34,994 nucleotides of DNA, from positions 1-34,994 of the forward strand of contig CALZAJ010000003.1 in the NCBI GenBank assembly GCA_945613785.1, written 5' to 3'. Source of the DNA: an uncultured Verrucomicrobiota bacterium (GTDB lineage Bacteria > Verrucomicrobiota > Kiritimatiellia > RFP12 > UBA1067). The translations under genes and the position numbers were made by a program. Shown piece by piece: positions 1-8,458 of this stretch (its first letter is position 1; each line of letters opens with the position of its first letter). The notes under the pieces are model-generated. The model worked only from the letters and a program-made list of their open reading frames with translations, was not told the origin of the DNA and searched no databases.

Positions 1-289
1 CGCCCGCCTTCTGCGCGTTGGCGACGACATGCAGCGCAAGCGTCGTCTTGCCGGAAGATTCCTGTCCATAACATTCCACAACGCGTCCGCGGGGAAGCCC
101 CCCTACACCAAGCGCCATGTCGAGCGAAAGCGCGCCCGTTGAGATGACAGGGATATCCTCAATTTCACGGTCGCCGAGACGCATAATCGCCATCTCGCCG
201 AATTCCTTGCGAATCTGGCTCATCACCGCATCCAGAGCCGTGTTGCCCGTATTGGCCGTCTTCTTCACCACCTCTTTCTTCTCTGCCAT
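1..289 (-). CDS. recA: RecA recombinase, N-terminal part (runs off the left edge)
   Basis: This is the first 96 residues of RecA, the ATP-dependent strand-exchange protein of homologous recombination and activator of the SOS response. The visible part holds the N-terminal helix region, the IMRLGD stretch, the STGALSLDMALGVGGLPRGR segment and the Walker A loop GQESSGKTT at about residues 76-84, all typical of the family. The ATG at 289 is supported by an AAGGAG ribosome site six or so bases upstream and by the family's usual N-terminus. The gene begins 24 bases after the stop of the large protease gene, and that gap holds neither a clear promoter nor a palindromic SOS-type operator, so it may be transcribed from upstream. 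The remainder of the gene lies outside the window; identification is firm. Confidence 0.97.
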   Translation of the reverse strand, partial: MAEKKEVVKKTANTGNTALDAVMSQIRKEFGEMAIMRLGDREIEDIPVISTGALSLDMALGVGGLPRGRVVECYGQESSGKTTLALHVVANAQKAG

Positions 290-313
290 AACTCTCCTTG
301 CTTTCTTTTTAAG

Positions 314-3300
314 CTATTCTGTCGCATTTCCATCAACACCTTTGACCGACCAGAAACGCTGCTCGTCGGTGGAACTGGCGTCTTGGAACGAAAATTCTCC
401 GTCGGCGGTCAAAACTTGGTTGGAAACCGCGATCCAGCTGTTGGTGGACTGGAGGGTCGTGCCGGCATAGAGCGTGTAAGAGCATCCCTTCACGCCCGGT
501 GAAAGCCGAAGCAAGTACGTATGTTCGTCGATGCGCTCGATGGCCGTGAAATTAAACGGGCGGCAGGATGGATTGTCCCCGGGATCGACGGCGGCCGCGG
601 TGATTGTGAAATCCGCCGGCGTAAATTCGATTGTATAGTTTCCGCCCAGCACTTTAAGGCTGCCCTGCAAGATGTCGTAGGTTCCAGGAGCCTCGCCACT
701 TTCGCGCACGAGAACGCCGTCAAGCACTTGACTGGCGCTATCCTCGCCCACAAGCCCATATACGCCGTAGGTGAAAACCGGGTCGTTCTCACCCTCTTTT
801 TTCGATGCCTCGAACGCTACGACCCTGATTGTCTTTTTGGCGATTTTCCACGGAATCGATTTCTCGTTATAAGTGCCGTCGGTCCAAACGAAACCCTTGC
901 GCAAAACCGCCCGCGCCACATAGTCGCCGGCATTCGTCGCCACACCCGAATACAACGCGTAGCCGATACCTTCTTTCACACCAATCTGGGCAGCGGCGTT
1001 GTATACGAACTCGTCTGCGGCGACCGTCGGCGGCGACACCGCGATATCCGCGCCGCCTTCAAGGGCGCCGTATACCGCATCGCCACGCTCATAGAGGCCG
1101 TCGGGATCCACCGCCGAGCTCCATACAAGAAGCGCATCGGTTGCATTGGTTACGACCATGCCGTAGTCGCCGGTGAGATCGTTGGTGAAACGCCGCGCAC
1201 CTTCCATGATTCGCTCTTGTGGTGCGGAAGCGAAATATTGCGCATCGACATCGCCAATAAAGTCGGGATCCGCGCCCAGACCCTCAAGAAAGCCGATACC
1301 GCCAGTAAGGTCACCAGCAAGATAAAGCCTGCTCTCAAGATCGTGCACGACCATATTGCTCGCTTCACCGGAAAGGCGGCTATTGCCGAGAATAGCAATA
1401 TCACCTTGCACATAGACACGAGACTTGTTGCCGATAAAGATCCCGCCGGCGCGGTAAGCACGGCAGCCGCGAATTTCACCGCCATTGAGATACGCCTGCG
1501 AATTATCCAGCAAAACTCCGCCGCCACAGCCAGTACCCTCTTTCTCGTTAATATAGTCATTCGCGCAATTCCTGATCGCCGCGCCAGGGTTCATCGTGAA
1601 AACGCCCTTCCACACCACTACGCCACCGCAGGCGCGACCGCCTTGGCCGGAGACATTCGAAATCACGCTGCCGTTTTCCAGCGTCAGCTGCCCTCCTTCA
1701 ACCTTCACCATCGCCGTCGTTCCGCCGTATTCGCCAGAAAGGACGATATTCGTAAGCGCAAGCGCGTTGTTCTCTGGAACCCTAATCGTCGCGTCCGCCC
1801 GACGGAAGAGCGTATGTCCGCCGCCGTCGAAAACAATCGCAGCGTTGTTGGTTACTGCAAAGTCGGTACCAAAATCGACATCGTGCAAAAGCCGCACCGT
1901 CGCACCGTTGGTCGCAACCGCAAAACCCTCGGCAACGGTCAGATAGAATTTTTCCTCCGTGCCGCCGGGGGCAAGCACCCCGACTTCTGCGACGGCTTCC
2001 GTCACCGATTGCGGGCCTTCTGGCGCCTTTGCCCATTGCAGATAATTCCCCTTCTCCGAAATCTGCGCGACCAGCGGCGACTTGTCGCCAATCCCGGCCT
2101 GATTGTAGAAGAATACGCCCAGCGATGACTTGGCATCGTCGCTGGAGCAGGTGAAGCTGCCAAACACTCCACCTTCCTTGTTGCCGGCCGGATAGCCGAT
2201 GCTGAATTCTACACCGACATACCCCGTAGCTGCGCCGGTGAGCACGAGTTTGGCTTTTGTGCCGTTAAGATAAATGTTGCTTTCTTGCTTATTGTAAATG
2301 TTGCCGTAAACCGACGCCAGGCCGGAAAGCTGAACTTCCGCACCGCTGGCCACAAAGACCCCGGCCGCATAATATTCCGACTGACAATCATAGATGCGCC
2401 CGCCTGTCATGATCAGCGCGGAGCCTGGGCTGAACAGACACACCCCGGGACTGTTGTTTACCAATGTAGTCTTGCTTTCTCTACATATATTTTTCGTAAT
2501 CTCAGAGCCAGGAAGCATTTCCACGCGGCCTGAATTCTTGACAAACACCGTAGAACTCTTATTACACTCGACATTACGAATTATGGCACCGTCGCCAAGA
2601 ACGAGACTTCCGCCATCGACGGTGATGAAATGGTTGGTTCGCGTGCCGTTATCCGCTCCAGCGAGGGCAAGATTGGCAATTGAAAGATTCTTGTCGGCAC
2701 CGACGGTAAATGCGCCGTTCTTGCCGATGGTGATTTGCCGACAGTCGGTGGAGGAAGAGAGCGTAAGCGGTCCGGCAAGATTCACGGCATTGGTAAGTTC
2801 GCAATCCCGATAGACTACGATGTTGCCAGTGTTTTGCGCATGCGCAAAACACTGGCGCAATGTGCTGTAGTAATGATTGATGCCGTCGCTGTCGGCGTAG
2901 GAAGCAACCGCCAAATCGGGTTGGGTCTCGCCCGAGCCGTCCCAAACAAGAATCGTTCCATTCGGACTATCGACCGCCGAGCCGACATGTTCGTCGTTGT
3001 AGCGATTCGCGAGATAATTAGCCGTGCCGTTCAATTCGGCGACCGAAACCGACGCCACGCCAAACTGCGCCCCGTCGCCAGAAGTCGCAAGGCAATTAAC
3101 CTCAAGACGCTCGGTCAACGGACCGCACAACTCCAACCCGGTTGGCGAATACAGCAAGACCGACCCAAAGCCGGCAATGTCCTTCAAAGCCGCCGTGGCC
3201 GTTCCGAGCACGCAGAGCGACTCCGTTCCGTCGCCTTCGACGGAGACGATGCGCACATGATCGAACAACACCCTGACAGAATCACCTTCAAGGCTGATGC

Positions 3301-5557
3301 GCCCCGTAGCAGGGCGAAGAATATCGCGCATTTCGCCTGCCTCTGACGATACGATACGGCAGCTTTTATCTATGGTCAGTTTCGCCGGAATGCGAACTTT
3401 GCCCATCAACTCGATCGTTTCGCCGCTTTGCACTTCTTCGACGGCTCTTTTGAGCGACTGGAAGCCAAGATTACGCTCGCGAATGCGCACGAGCGCATCG
3501 GCCGGGCCGACAGTCGCCGGATCAAAGGCGCCGCGGATATACAAAGCCGCCGCCCCGCCTTCGAGGTAATCGTAAAGGACGCTGCGGCAATCGACAATCA
3601 CCACATAAGTTCCCGGTTCGGCCTCGGCAATGCGCACGGATTCAATATTGTTCTTAACGTCGGGTTCATCGCCTCCATTGCCCAGCCAAAACGCCTCGCG
3701 GCCATCATCGCGGCGCTCAACCACAAGATCAAGATCGTTAACCAGTGCCTTCTCCGCCGAAGGTTCGCCAGGATGGTCCACCCAGACAAGTTGCACCTCA
3801 AGCGGCGCAGCATTGGTGGTGCGCACCGCCCACGCAAACTCCGCCCGGTCAGCAAATTGGATTCGGTCTATCAACTTGACGGCTCGGTTGTTCGGATAGA
3901 GCGTCTCTTCCAAATTTACCCTTCCCCAGCCCTGCGCAAAATCAGGAACCGTATCGTTCGCCGATGCCCCGCCGGTGATTACAGCTTTCATCAGCGCGGC
4001 AGTGGGACGCTTGTTCTCGTCTTCAGAAAATTCCGGCTGGTTCAACAACCATTCGCGCACCAACGCAACCGAGCCGGCTACCAACGGGCAAGCCATGGAA
4101 GTGCCCGTGTCGTAGGCGTAAAACTCATTGTAGTTGCCATAACTATAATCAACGCCCCATGCTCTCGTGGAAAGAACGCCTGTTCCGGGCGCGGCAATGT
4201 CTGGCTTGATGCGCCCGTCCTTGCAAGGTCCGCGGCTCGAATATTCGGCGGTAACAACCGGATTGCCGTTTTGTAAAAGGCCTTGCGGCGGAACTATGCG
4301 CGAATTCTGCGTAGCCCCCACGGCAAGCACATTCTTAGCTGCGGCAGGGGAGCCGATAGTGCTCGCTGCGCTTCCTTCGTTGCCAGCCGAAATCACCGGA
4401 AGAAAATCTGGATGCTCCCAGACGTATTTATCGAATTCTTTGCATTCTGCCGTATAAGTTCCCGGGGTTGAGGTGCCCCAGCTGGCGGAATGAATGTAGG
4501 CGGAATATGGCTGATCCCAGTACACAACATCGTCTGGATCGGGCGTAGGACGAAGCAGCTCGTTAATATCAGCTGGCGTATACACTCCACGCCCGCCATC
4601 TGAACAAAACCAGACGAACAACTTTGCCCCCCAGGCCGTGCCGCGAATCTCCTTCGCCGACATGCTGCCGTCGCCCACAATAGATCCGGCCGTATGCGTG
4701 CCGTGCCCGATGTTGTCGTTGGTGATACAATTCTTCGACACCTTGACGCCGATTACCTGGTCGAACAAATCAGGATGCCGAATCTGCCTGGCGTCCTCAT
4801 CAAAGGAAATGCCCGAATCGGAAGTTGTAATTATCTGTCCGGCACCGGAAAGCCCATGCAAATTCCATACCGCACGAACGTTCATCGCAACTGGATCCAC
4901 CGCGATATTGTTGGTGAATTCGGGCCGGACAAACGACTCCATCCACCGCACCTCGCCGTGCAACGACAATGCCCCGATAAGTGCAGCTGGAATACGGACT
5001 TTGAAACTGTCTGGGGCTAATAGACAGCCACTGATTTTCTCGCCGCCGTTTCCAAGTACATACAAGAGCATCCGCTCGCGGTCTTCGGGTGAAGTCGTAA
5101 CTACCGTGACATCAACCGTCTTCGCCCCTGCAGCCACAAGTTCCGAAAGCCCGGAATCGATTTTTCGCGAAGGGACGAACTCTTCTATCGGCAAGAAGCG
5201 CCCGTCGCGCGAAAGTCGATCGCACTGTCCGCTATCGGCTTCGACCAGCAGTTTGCGCGCAGACTGCACAGCCACGACCCGCGCGCCTGTGGCTTCAACC
5301 GCCAGACGCATCGGCTTGTCGAACGGCGTCTCGGAAGCGAGCACGTACGGCAGCGTTCCGCGCACGGTCGGCGTCTGCTTCGGCTCCCCGCCCACGGCGG
5401 AAGACACTCTCGGCGTGACCTCTGTAATCGACCGCGTAGCCCCCGCCGAGAGATCAGGAGACGACGCTGCGGACTCCACCTGGCGTCCGTCATTCCAAAT
5501 CCAAAGCCCCAATAGCGCGAGCAGACAAACTACCGCGCAGATCAAACACTTTCTCAT
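314..5557 (-). CDS. Large exported S8 (subtilisin-family) serine protease with beta-helix and MBG-like C-terminal region
   Basis: The 1,747-residue product starts with a hydrophobic signal segment (residues 4-20), then a propeptide-like region to about 225. The S8 catalytic domain follows, with Asp247 in SDSGIS, His285 in GHGTHTAG, oxyanion Asn393 in SAGNEG and Ser487 in GTSMACP, so the triad is complete. About 1,150 residues follow the catalytic domain: a jelly-roll-like segment, then two related stretches of short G/N/V-rich repeats that read as right-handed beta-helix (roughly 950-1110 and 1220-1400), then an MBG-like module (about 1560-1650) and a C-terminal beta-rich module. It is probably secreted or surface-displayed; no sortase, PEP-CTERM or autotransporter barrel signal was recognised. 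ATG 5557 has an AAAAGGAG site nine bases upstream. The gene separates uvrA from recA. Substrate is unknown. Protease assignment is firm, the C-terminal domain names are tentative. Confidence 0.93.
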   Translation of the reverse strand: MRKCLICAVVCLLALLGLWIWNDGRQVESAASSPDLSAGATRSITEVTPRVSSAVGGEPKQTPTVRGTLPYVLASETPFDKPMRLAVEATGARVVAVQSARKLLVEADSGQCDRLSRDGRFLPIEEFVPSRKIDSGLSELVAAGAKTVDVTVVTTSPEDRERMLLYVLGNGGEKISGCLLAPDSFKVRIPAALIGALSLHGEVRWMESFVRPEFTNNIAVDPVAMNVRAVWNLHGLSGAGQIITTSDSGISFDEDARQIRHPDLFDQVIGVKVSKNCITNDNIGHGTHTAGSIVGDGSMSAKEIRGTAWGAKLFVWFCSDGGRGVYTPADINELLRPTPDPDDVVYWDQPYSAYIHSASWGTSTPGTYTAECKEFDKYVWEHPDFLPVISAGNEGSAASTIGSPAAAKNVLAVGATQNSRIVPPQGLLQNGNPVVTAEYSSRGPCKDGRIKPDIAAPGTGVLSTRAWGVDYSYGNYNEFYAYDTGTSMACPLVAGSVALVREWLLNQPEFSEDENKRPTAALMKAVITGGASANDTVPDFAQGWGRVNLEETLYPNNRAVKLIDRIQFADRAEFAWAVRTTNAAPLEVQLVWVDHPGEPSAEKALVNDLDLVVERRDDGREAFWLGNGGDEPDVKNNIESVRIAEAEPGTYVVIVDCRSVLYDYLEGGAAALYIRGAFDPATVGPADALVRIRERNLGFQSLKRAVEEVQSGETIELMGKVRIPAKLTIDKSCRIVSSEAGEMRDILRPATGRISLEGDSVRVLFDHVRIVSVEGDGTESLCVLGTATAALKDIAGFGSVLLYSPTGLELCGPLTERLEVNCLATSGDGAQFGVASVSVAELNGTANYLANRYNDEHVGSAVDSPNGTILVWDGSGETQPDLAVASYADSDGINHYYSTLRQCFAHAQNTGNIVVYRDCELTNAVNLAGPLTLSSSTDCRQITIGKNGAFTVGADKNLSIANLALAGADNGTRTNHFITVDGGSLVLGDGAIIRNVECNKSSTVFVKNSGRVEMLPGSEITKNICRESKTTLVNNSPGVCLFSPGSALIMTGGRIYDCQSEYYAAGVFVASGAEVQLSGLASVYGNIYNKQESNIYLNGTKAKLVLTGAATGYVGVEFSIGYPAGNKEGGVFGSFTCSSDDAKSSLGVFFYNQAGIGDKSPLVAQISEKGNYLQWAKAPEGPQSVTEAVAEVGVLAPGGTEEKFYLTVAEGFAVATNGATVRLLHDVDFGTDFAVTNNAAIVFDGGGHTLFRRADATIRVPENNALALTNIVLSGEYGGTTAMVKVEGGQLTLENGSVISNVSGQGGRACGGVVVWKGVFTMNPGAAIRNCANDYINEKEGTGCGGGVLLDNSQAYLNGGEIRGCRAYRAGGIFIGNKSRVYVQGDIAILGNSRLSGEASNMVVHDLESRLYLAGDLTGGIGFLEGLGADPDFIGDVDAQYFASAPQERIMEGARRFTNDLTGDYGMVVTNATDALLVWSSAVDPDGLYERGDAVYGALEGGADIAVSPPTVAADEFVYNAAAQIGVKEGIGYALYSGVATNAGDYVARAVLRKGFVWTDGTYNEKSIPWKIAKKTIRVVAFEASKKEGENDPVFTYGVYGLVGEDSASQVLDGVLVRESGEAPGTYDILQGSLKVLGGNYTIEFTPADFTITAAAVDPGDNPSCRPFNFTAIERIDEHTYLLRLSPGVKGCSYTLYAGTTLQSTNSWIAVSNQVLTADGEFSFQDASSTDEQRFWSVKGVDGNATE
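2825..2856. repeat. Perfect 32-bp palindrome inside the protease gene
   Basis: The half-site GCCAGTGTTTTGCGCA is followed immediately by its exact reverse complement TGCGCAAAACACTGGC, with the symmetry centre between 2840 and 2841. Symmetry breaks on the next base at either side. The sequence lies in frame in the coding region (residues read RQCFAHAQNTG) and neither side carries a T-run, so it is not an intrinsic terminator. As RNA it would fold into a 14-bp stem with a four-base loop. Confidence 0.95.
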
Positions 5558-5586
5558 TAGGCCATTCTCCTTTTCAACAGAATGGA

Positions 5587-5592
5587 ATTATA
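5587..5592 (-). promoter_or_regulatory. Possible -10 element before the protease gene
   Basis: In the 50-base gap between uvrA and the protease gene the minus strand reads TATAAT exactly, about 30 bases before the protease start codon and just upstream of its AAAAGGAG site. No good TTGACA-like element lies 15-19 bases further upstream, so only the -10 part can be supported. Confidence 0.4.
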
Positions 5593-5607
5593 ACAAAAAT
5601 TTGTGGT

Positions 5608-8454
5608 TTATAGGAATTTTCCTGTGACAGATTCGTTGCAGGCGCGAACCGTGGAAACAGGTCCTTCACAGACGAGCTGACCGCCCGAATCACCTCCGCC
5701 GGGACCCAGGTCAACCAGCCAATCCGCACACCGCATGACATCGATATTGTGCTCGATGACAATGATTGTATTGCCCTGGTCTCGAAGCTGCAAAAGCAGC
5801 TTCATCAACTTTGCAATGTCATCAAAGTGCAGACCCGTGGTCGGCTCGTCCAACAGGTACAGCGTCCGCCCCGTCGCGCGCTTGGACAATTCCGTTGCCA
5901 ACTTAATGCGTTGCGCTTCACCGCCCGAGAGGGTCGTGGCGGGCTGTCCAAGACCGATATAGCCAAGACCGACGTCCGTCAAAGTCTTCAATTTTCTCGC
6001 CAATGACGGCACTTTTGCGAAGAATTCTGCGGCTTCAGCCACCGTCATCTCCAAGACGTCACTGATGGTCTTGCCGCCATATGTGACCTCGAGCGTCTCG
6101 GCATTGAATCGCTTGCCGTTGCACTGTTCGCAGGTGACATAGACATCGGGCAAAAAGCTCATTTCAAGCTTGCGCGATCCATCACCGCCGCAGACCTCAC
6201 AGCGTCCGCCCTTCACATTGAAAGAGAAGCGGCCGGAATCATATCCGCGCGCCTTTGCGGCCTCGGTTTGCGCAAATAACTGACGAATATCTGAGAAAAA
6301 GCCAACATATGTTGCTGGATTTGATCTCGGCGTGCGCCCAATCGGCGACTGGTCAATCTCGATTACCTTGTCGAAATTCTCAATTCCTGTGATTTTCTTG
6401 TATTTACCTGGCTGCTCCTTCGAACCATAGAAATGGCGCATGAGCGCACGCTTCAGGGTCTCGTCCACCAACGTCGACTTACCCGAACCCGAGACGCCCG
6501 TCACCACCGAGAAGGCCCCAATCGGGAATCGCGCGGTCACGTTCTTGAGGTTGTGCTCGGAACAGCCGGAAATGGTCAAGAAGGGTGCGGGACGGGATTT
6601 GGTGTGTTTGGGTGTTTGAGTGGTGGTGGGTTGAGTTGCAACGCTCTTTCGACCCGTCAGGTAGTCCGCCGTGAGCGATTTCGCCTTGAGCAGACCCTTG
6701 AAGTCGCCCTGGTACATGACCTGTCCGCCCTCACGTCCCGCACCGGGTCCGAGGTCAACGATGTAGTCCGCGGCGCGCATCATCTCCTCATCGTGCTCGA
6801 CAATGACCACCGTGTTGCCGCGGTCGCGGAGTCCCTTCAGCGTGCCGATGAGACGTTCGTTGTCACGCGGGTGGAGTCCGATGGTCGGCTCGTCCAGCAC
6901 ATAGAGGACGCCCGTGAGTCCGCTGCCGATCTGCGTCGCCAGACGGATGCGCTGCATCTCGCCACCGGACAGTGTCGAGGACGCGCGATCGAGCGTGAGA
7001 TAGTCAAGACCGACGTCGAGCAGGAATTGGAGTCGGCGACGGATTTCCTTCAGCACTTCCTTCATGCCGGCGAGCGTATTGGTTGGAGCACCCTGCACGG
7101 ACAAGGACTCGAAGAACGACAACGCCTCGCGAATGGGCATGGCCATCACATCGACGATCGACTTGCCGGCAATCGTCGCGGCGCGCGCTTCCGGACGAAG
7201 GCGCGAACCCTGACAGTCCGGACACATCTTGAAATTCTGGTAGGTCTCGTACTTGGCGCGGACCTCGTCATCCTCCGCTTCGTCGAGCTTGCGCTGAAGC
7301 GCATTGAGAACACCCTCGAACGGCTTGTCGACACGACGCCAGCTCAAGACGAGATCTTCCTTGAAACCGTGCATCAGGTCATGACGAAACTTCGCCGACA
7401 GCTTTTCATAAGGCGTCGAGAGCTTGACCTTGTTCTGACGCGCAATCTCCGAGAGCAATTCCTTGTGATAGAGAATCGCCATCTGTCCGCCCAAACGACG
7501 CCAGGGATGGATCGCCTCCTCGAGCGGCAGGGTCTTGTCCGGCACGACGAGATCCTCGTCGAAGAAATAGAGCTGTCCGAGACCCGCACATGTCGGACAC
7601 GCTCCGAACGGCGAGTTGAAGGAGAAGCTGCGCGGCTTGAGCTCTTCAAAGGAAATGCCACAGTCGATGCAGGCATTGAGCTCGCTGAACGTGCGCTCGG
7701 AGGCCGTGTTGCCGGGGTGTTGGGTTGTTTGAGAGGCGGAACCGGAGTCGGCGAGGAGTTCGACTTTGAGGATGCCCTGACCGACTTTGAGCGCGAGCTC
7801 GACCGAATCGGTGAGACGCGTGCGGTCACACGGCAACACGAGACGGTCGATGACGACGTCGATGTTGTGCGCCTTCTTCTTGTCGAGCTCGGGCAGTTCG
7901 TCGACCGGGTACATCGTCCCATCGATGCGCACGCGGGCGAAGCCCTTGCGCTTAAGTTCCTCGAAAACGGACTCGTGGCGTCCCTTCTTGCCTTTCACGA
8001 CAGGCGCGTAGAGGATCGTCTTTCCCGATGCGTCTGCCAGCAGCGAATCGACGATCTGTTCGGCGGACTGCTTGGTGACCGGCCGGCCGCACTTGGGACA
8101 ATGGGCGGTTGCGCAAGAGCCATAGAGCACGCGCAGATAATCATGAATCTCCGTGACCGTCGCAACGATCGAACGCGGGTTGCCACTCGTCGTGTGCTGC
8201 TCGATGGAGATGGCCGGGGACAGGCCTTCGATCTTCTCGACATCTGGCTTCTCAAGTCGGTCCAAGAACTGCCGCGCATAAGCCGAGAGCGACTCCACAT
8301 AACGGCGCTGACCTTCCGCGTACAGCGTATCGAACGCAAGCGACGATTTACCCGACCCCGAAAGCCCGGTCACCACCGTAAGAGAATTGCGCGGTATGGT
8401 TACATCGATGCCCTTGAGATTGTGGACGCGCGCATTCTTGATCACAATATCCAT
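5608..8454 (-). CDS. uvrA: Excinuclease ABC subunit A (UvrA)
   Basis: This 948-residue protein is the damage-recognition ATPase of nucleotide excision repair, which acts as a dimer with UvrB in the cytoplasm. Both ABC cassettes are intact: Walker A GLSGSGKS at 30-37 and GVSGSGKST near 653; signatures LSGGEMQRIRLA near 493 and LSGGEAQRIKLA near 839; Walker B motifs LDEPTIGLH and LDEPTTGLH. Zinc-finger cysteines are present in CIDCG...CPTC (about 263-290) and in CEVCGG...CEQC (about 750-775). The ATG at 8454 (MDIVIKNARVHNLKG) fits the family; a TTG at 8481 would add nine residues inside the preceding gene. The start lies four bases after the TAG of the InlB-repeat gene, so the two are probably co-transcribed, an odd pairing of a repair gene with an exported protein. 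Short Thr/Pro/Gln-rich stretches before the second cassette and near residue 245 look like loop insertions. Confidence 0.97.
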   Translation of the reverse strand: MDIVIKNARVHNLKGIDVTIPRNSLTVVTGLSGSGKSSLAFDTLYAEGQRRYVESLSAYARQFLDRLEKPDVEKIEGLSPAISIEQHTTSGNPRSIVATVTEIHDYLRVLYGSCATAHCPKCGRPVTKQSAEQIVDSLLADASGKTILYAPVVKGKKGRHESVFEELKRKGFARVRIDGTMYPVDELPELDKKKAHNIDVVIDRLVLPCDRTRLTDSVELALKVGQGILKVELLADSGSASQTTQHPGNTASERTFSELNACIDCGISFEELKPRSFSFNSPFGACPTCAGLGQLYFFDEDLVVPDKTLPLEEAIHPWRRLGGQMAILYHKELLSEIARQNKVKLSTPYEKLSAKFRHDLMHGFKEDLVLSWRRVDKPFEGVLNALQRKLDEAEDDEVRAKYETYQNFKMCPDCQGSRLRPEARAATIAGKSIVDVMAMPIREALSFFESLSVQGAPTNTLAGMKEVLKEIRRRLQFLLDVGLDYLTLDRASSTLSGGEMQRIRLATQIGSGLTGVLYVLDEPTIGLHPRDNERLIGTLKGLRDRGNTVVIVEHDEEMMRAADYIVDLGPGAGREGGQVMYQGDFKGLLKAKSLTADYLTGRKSVATQPTTTQTPKHTKSRPAPFLTISGCSEHNLKNVTARFPIGAFSVVTGVSGSGKSTLVDETLKRALMRHFYGSKEQPGKYKKITGIENFDKVIEIDQSPIGRTPRSNPATYVGFFSDIRQLFAQTEAAKARGYDSGRFSFNVKGGRCEVCGGDGSRKLEMSFLPDVYVTCEQCNGKRFNAETLEVTYGGKTISDVLEMTVAEAAEFFAKVPSLARKLKTLTDVGLGYIGLGQPATTLSGGEAQRIKLATELSKRATGRTLYLLDEPTTGLHFDDIAKLMKLLLQLRDQGNTIIVIEHNIDVMRCADWLVDLGPGGGDSGGQLVCEGPVSTVRACNESVTGKFL

Positions 8455-8458
8455 CGCG

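Noticed and set aside
290..313. SOS box or promoter directly before recA
   Set aside because: The 24-base gap reads TAGCTTAAAAAGAAAGCAAGG on the minus strand; no dyad or -35/-10 pair can be made out.
521..2128. 535-residue plus-strand open frame opposite the protease gene
   Set aside because: Covers the beta-helix coding region in antisense, has no family motif and no plausible promoter or ribosome site.
2825..2856. Intrinsic terminator
   Set aside because: The palindrome lies in the middle of an intact coding frame and neither strand has a T-run after it.
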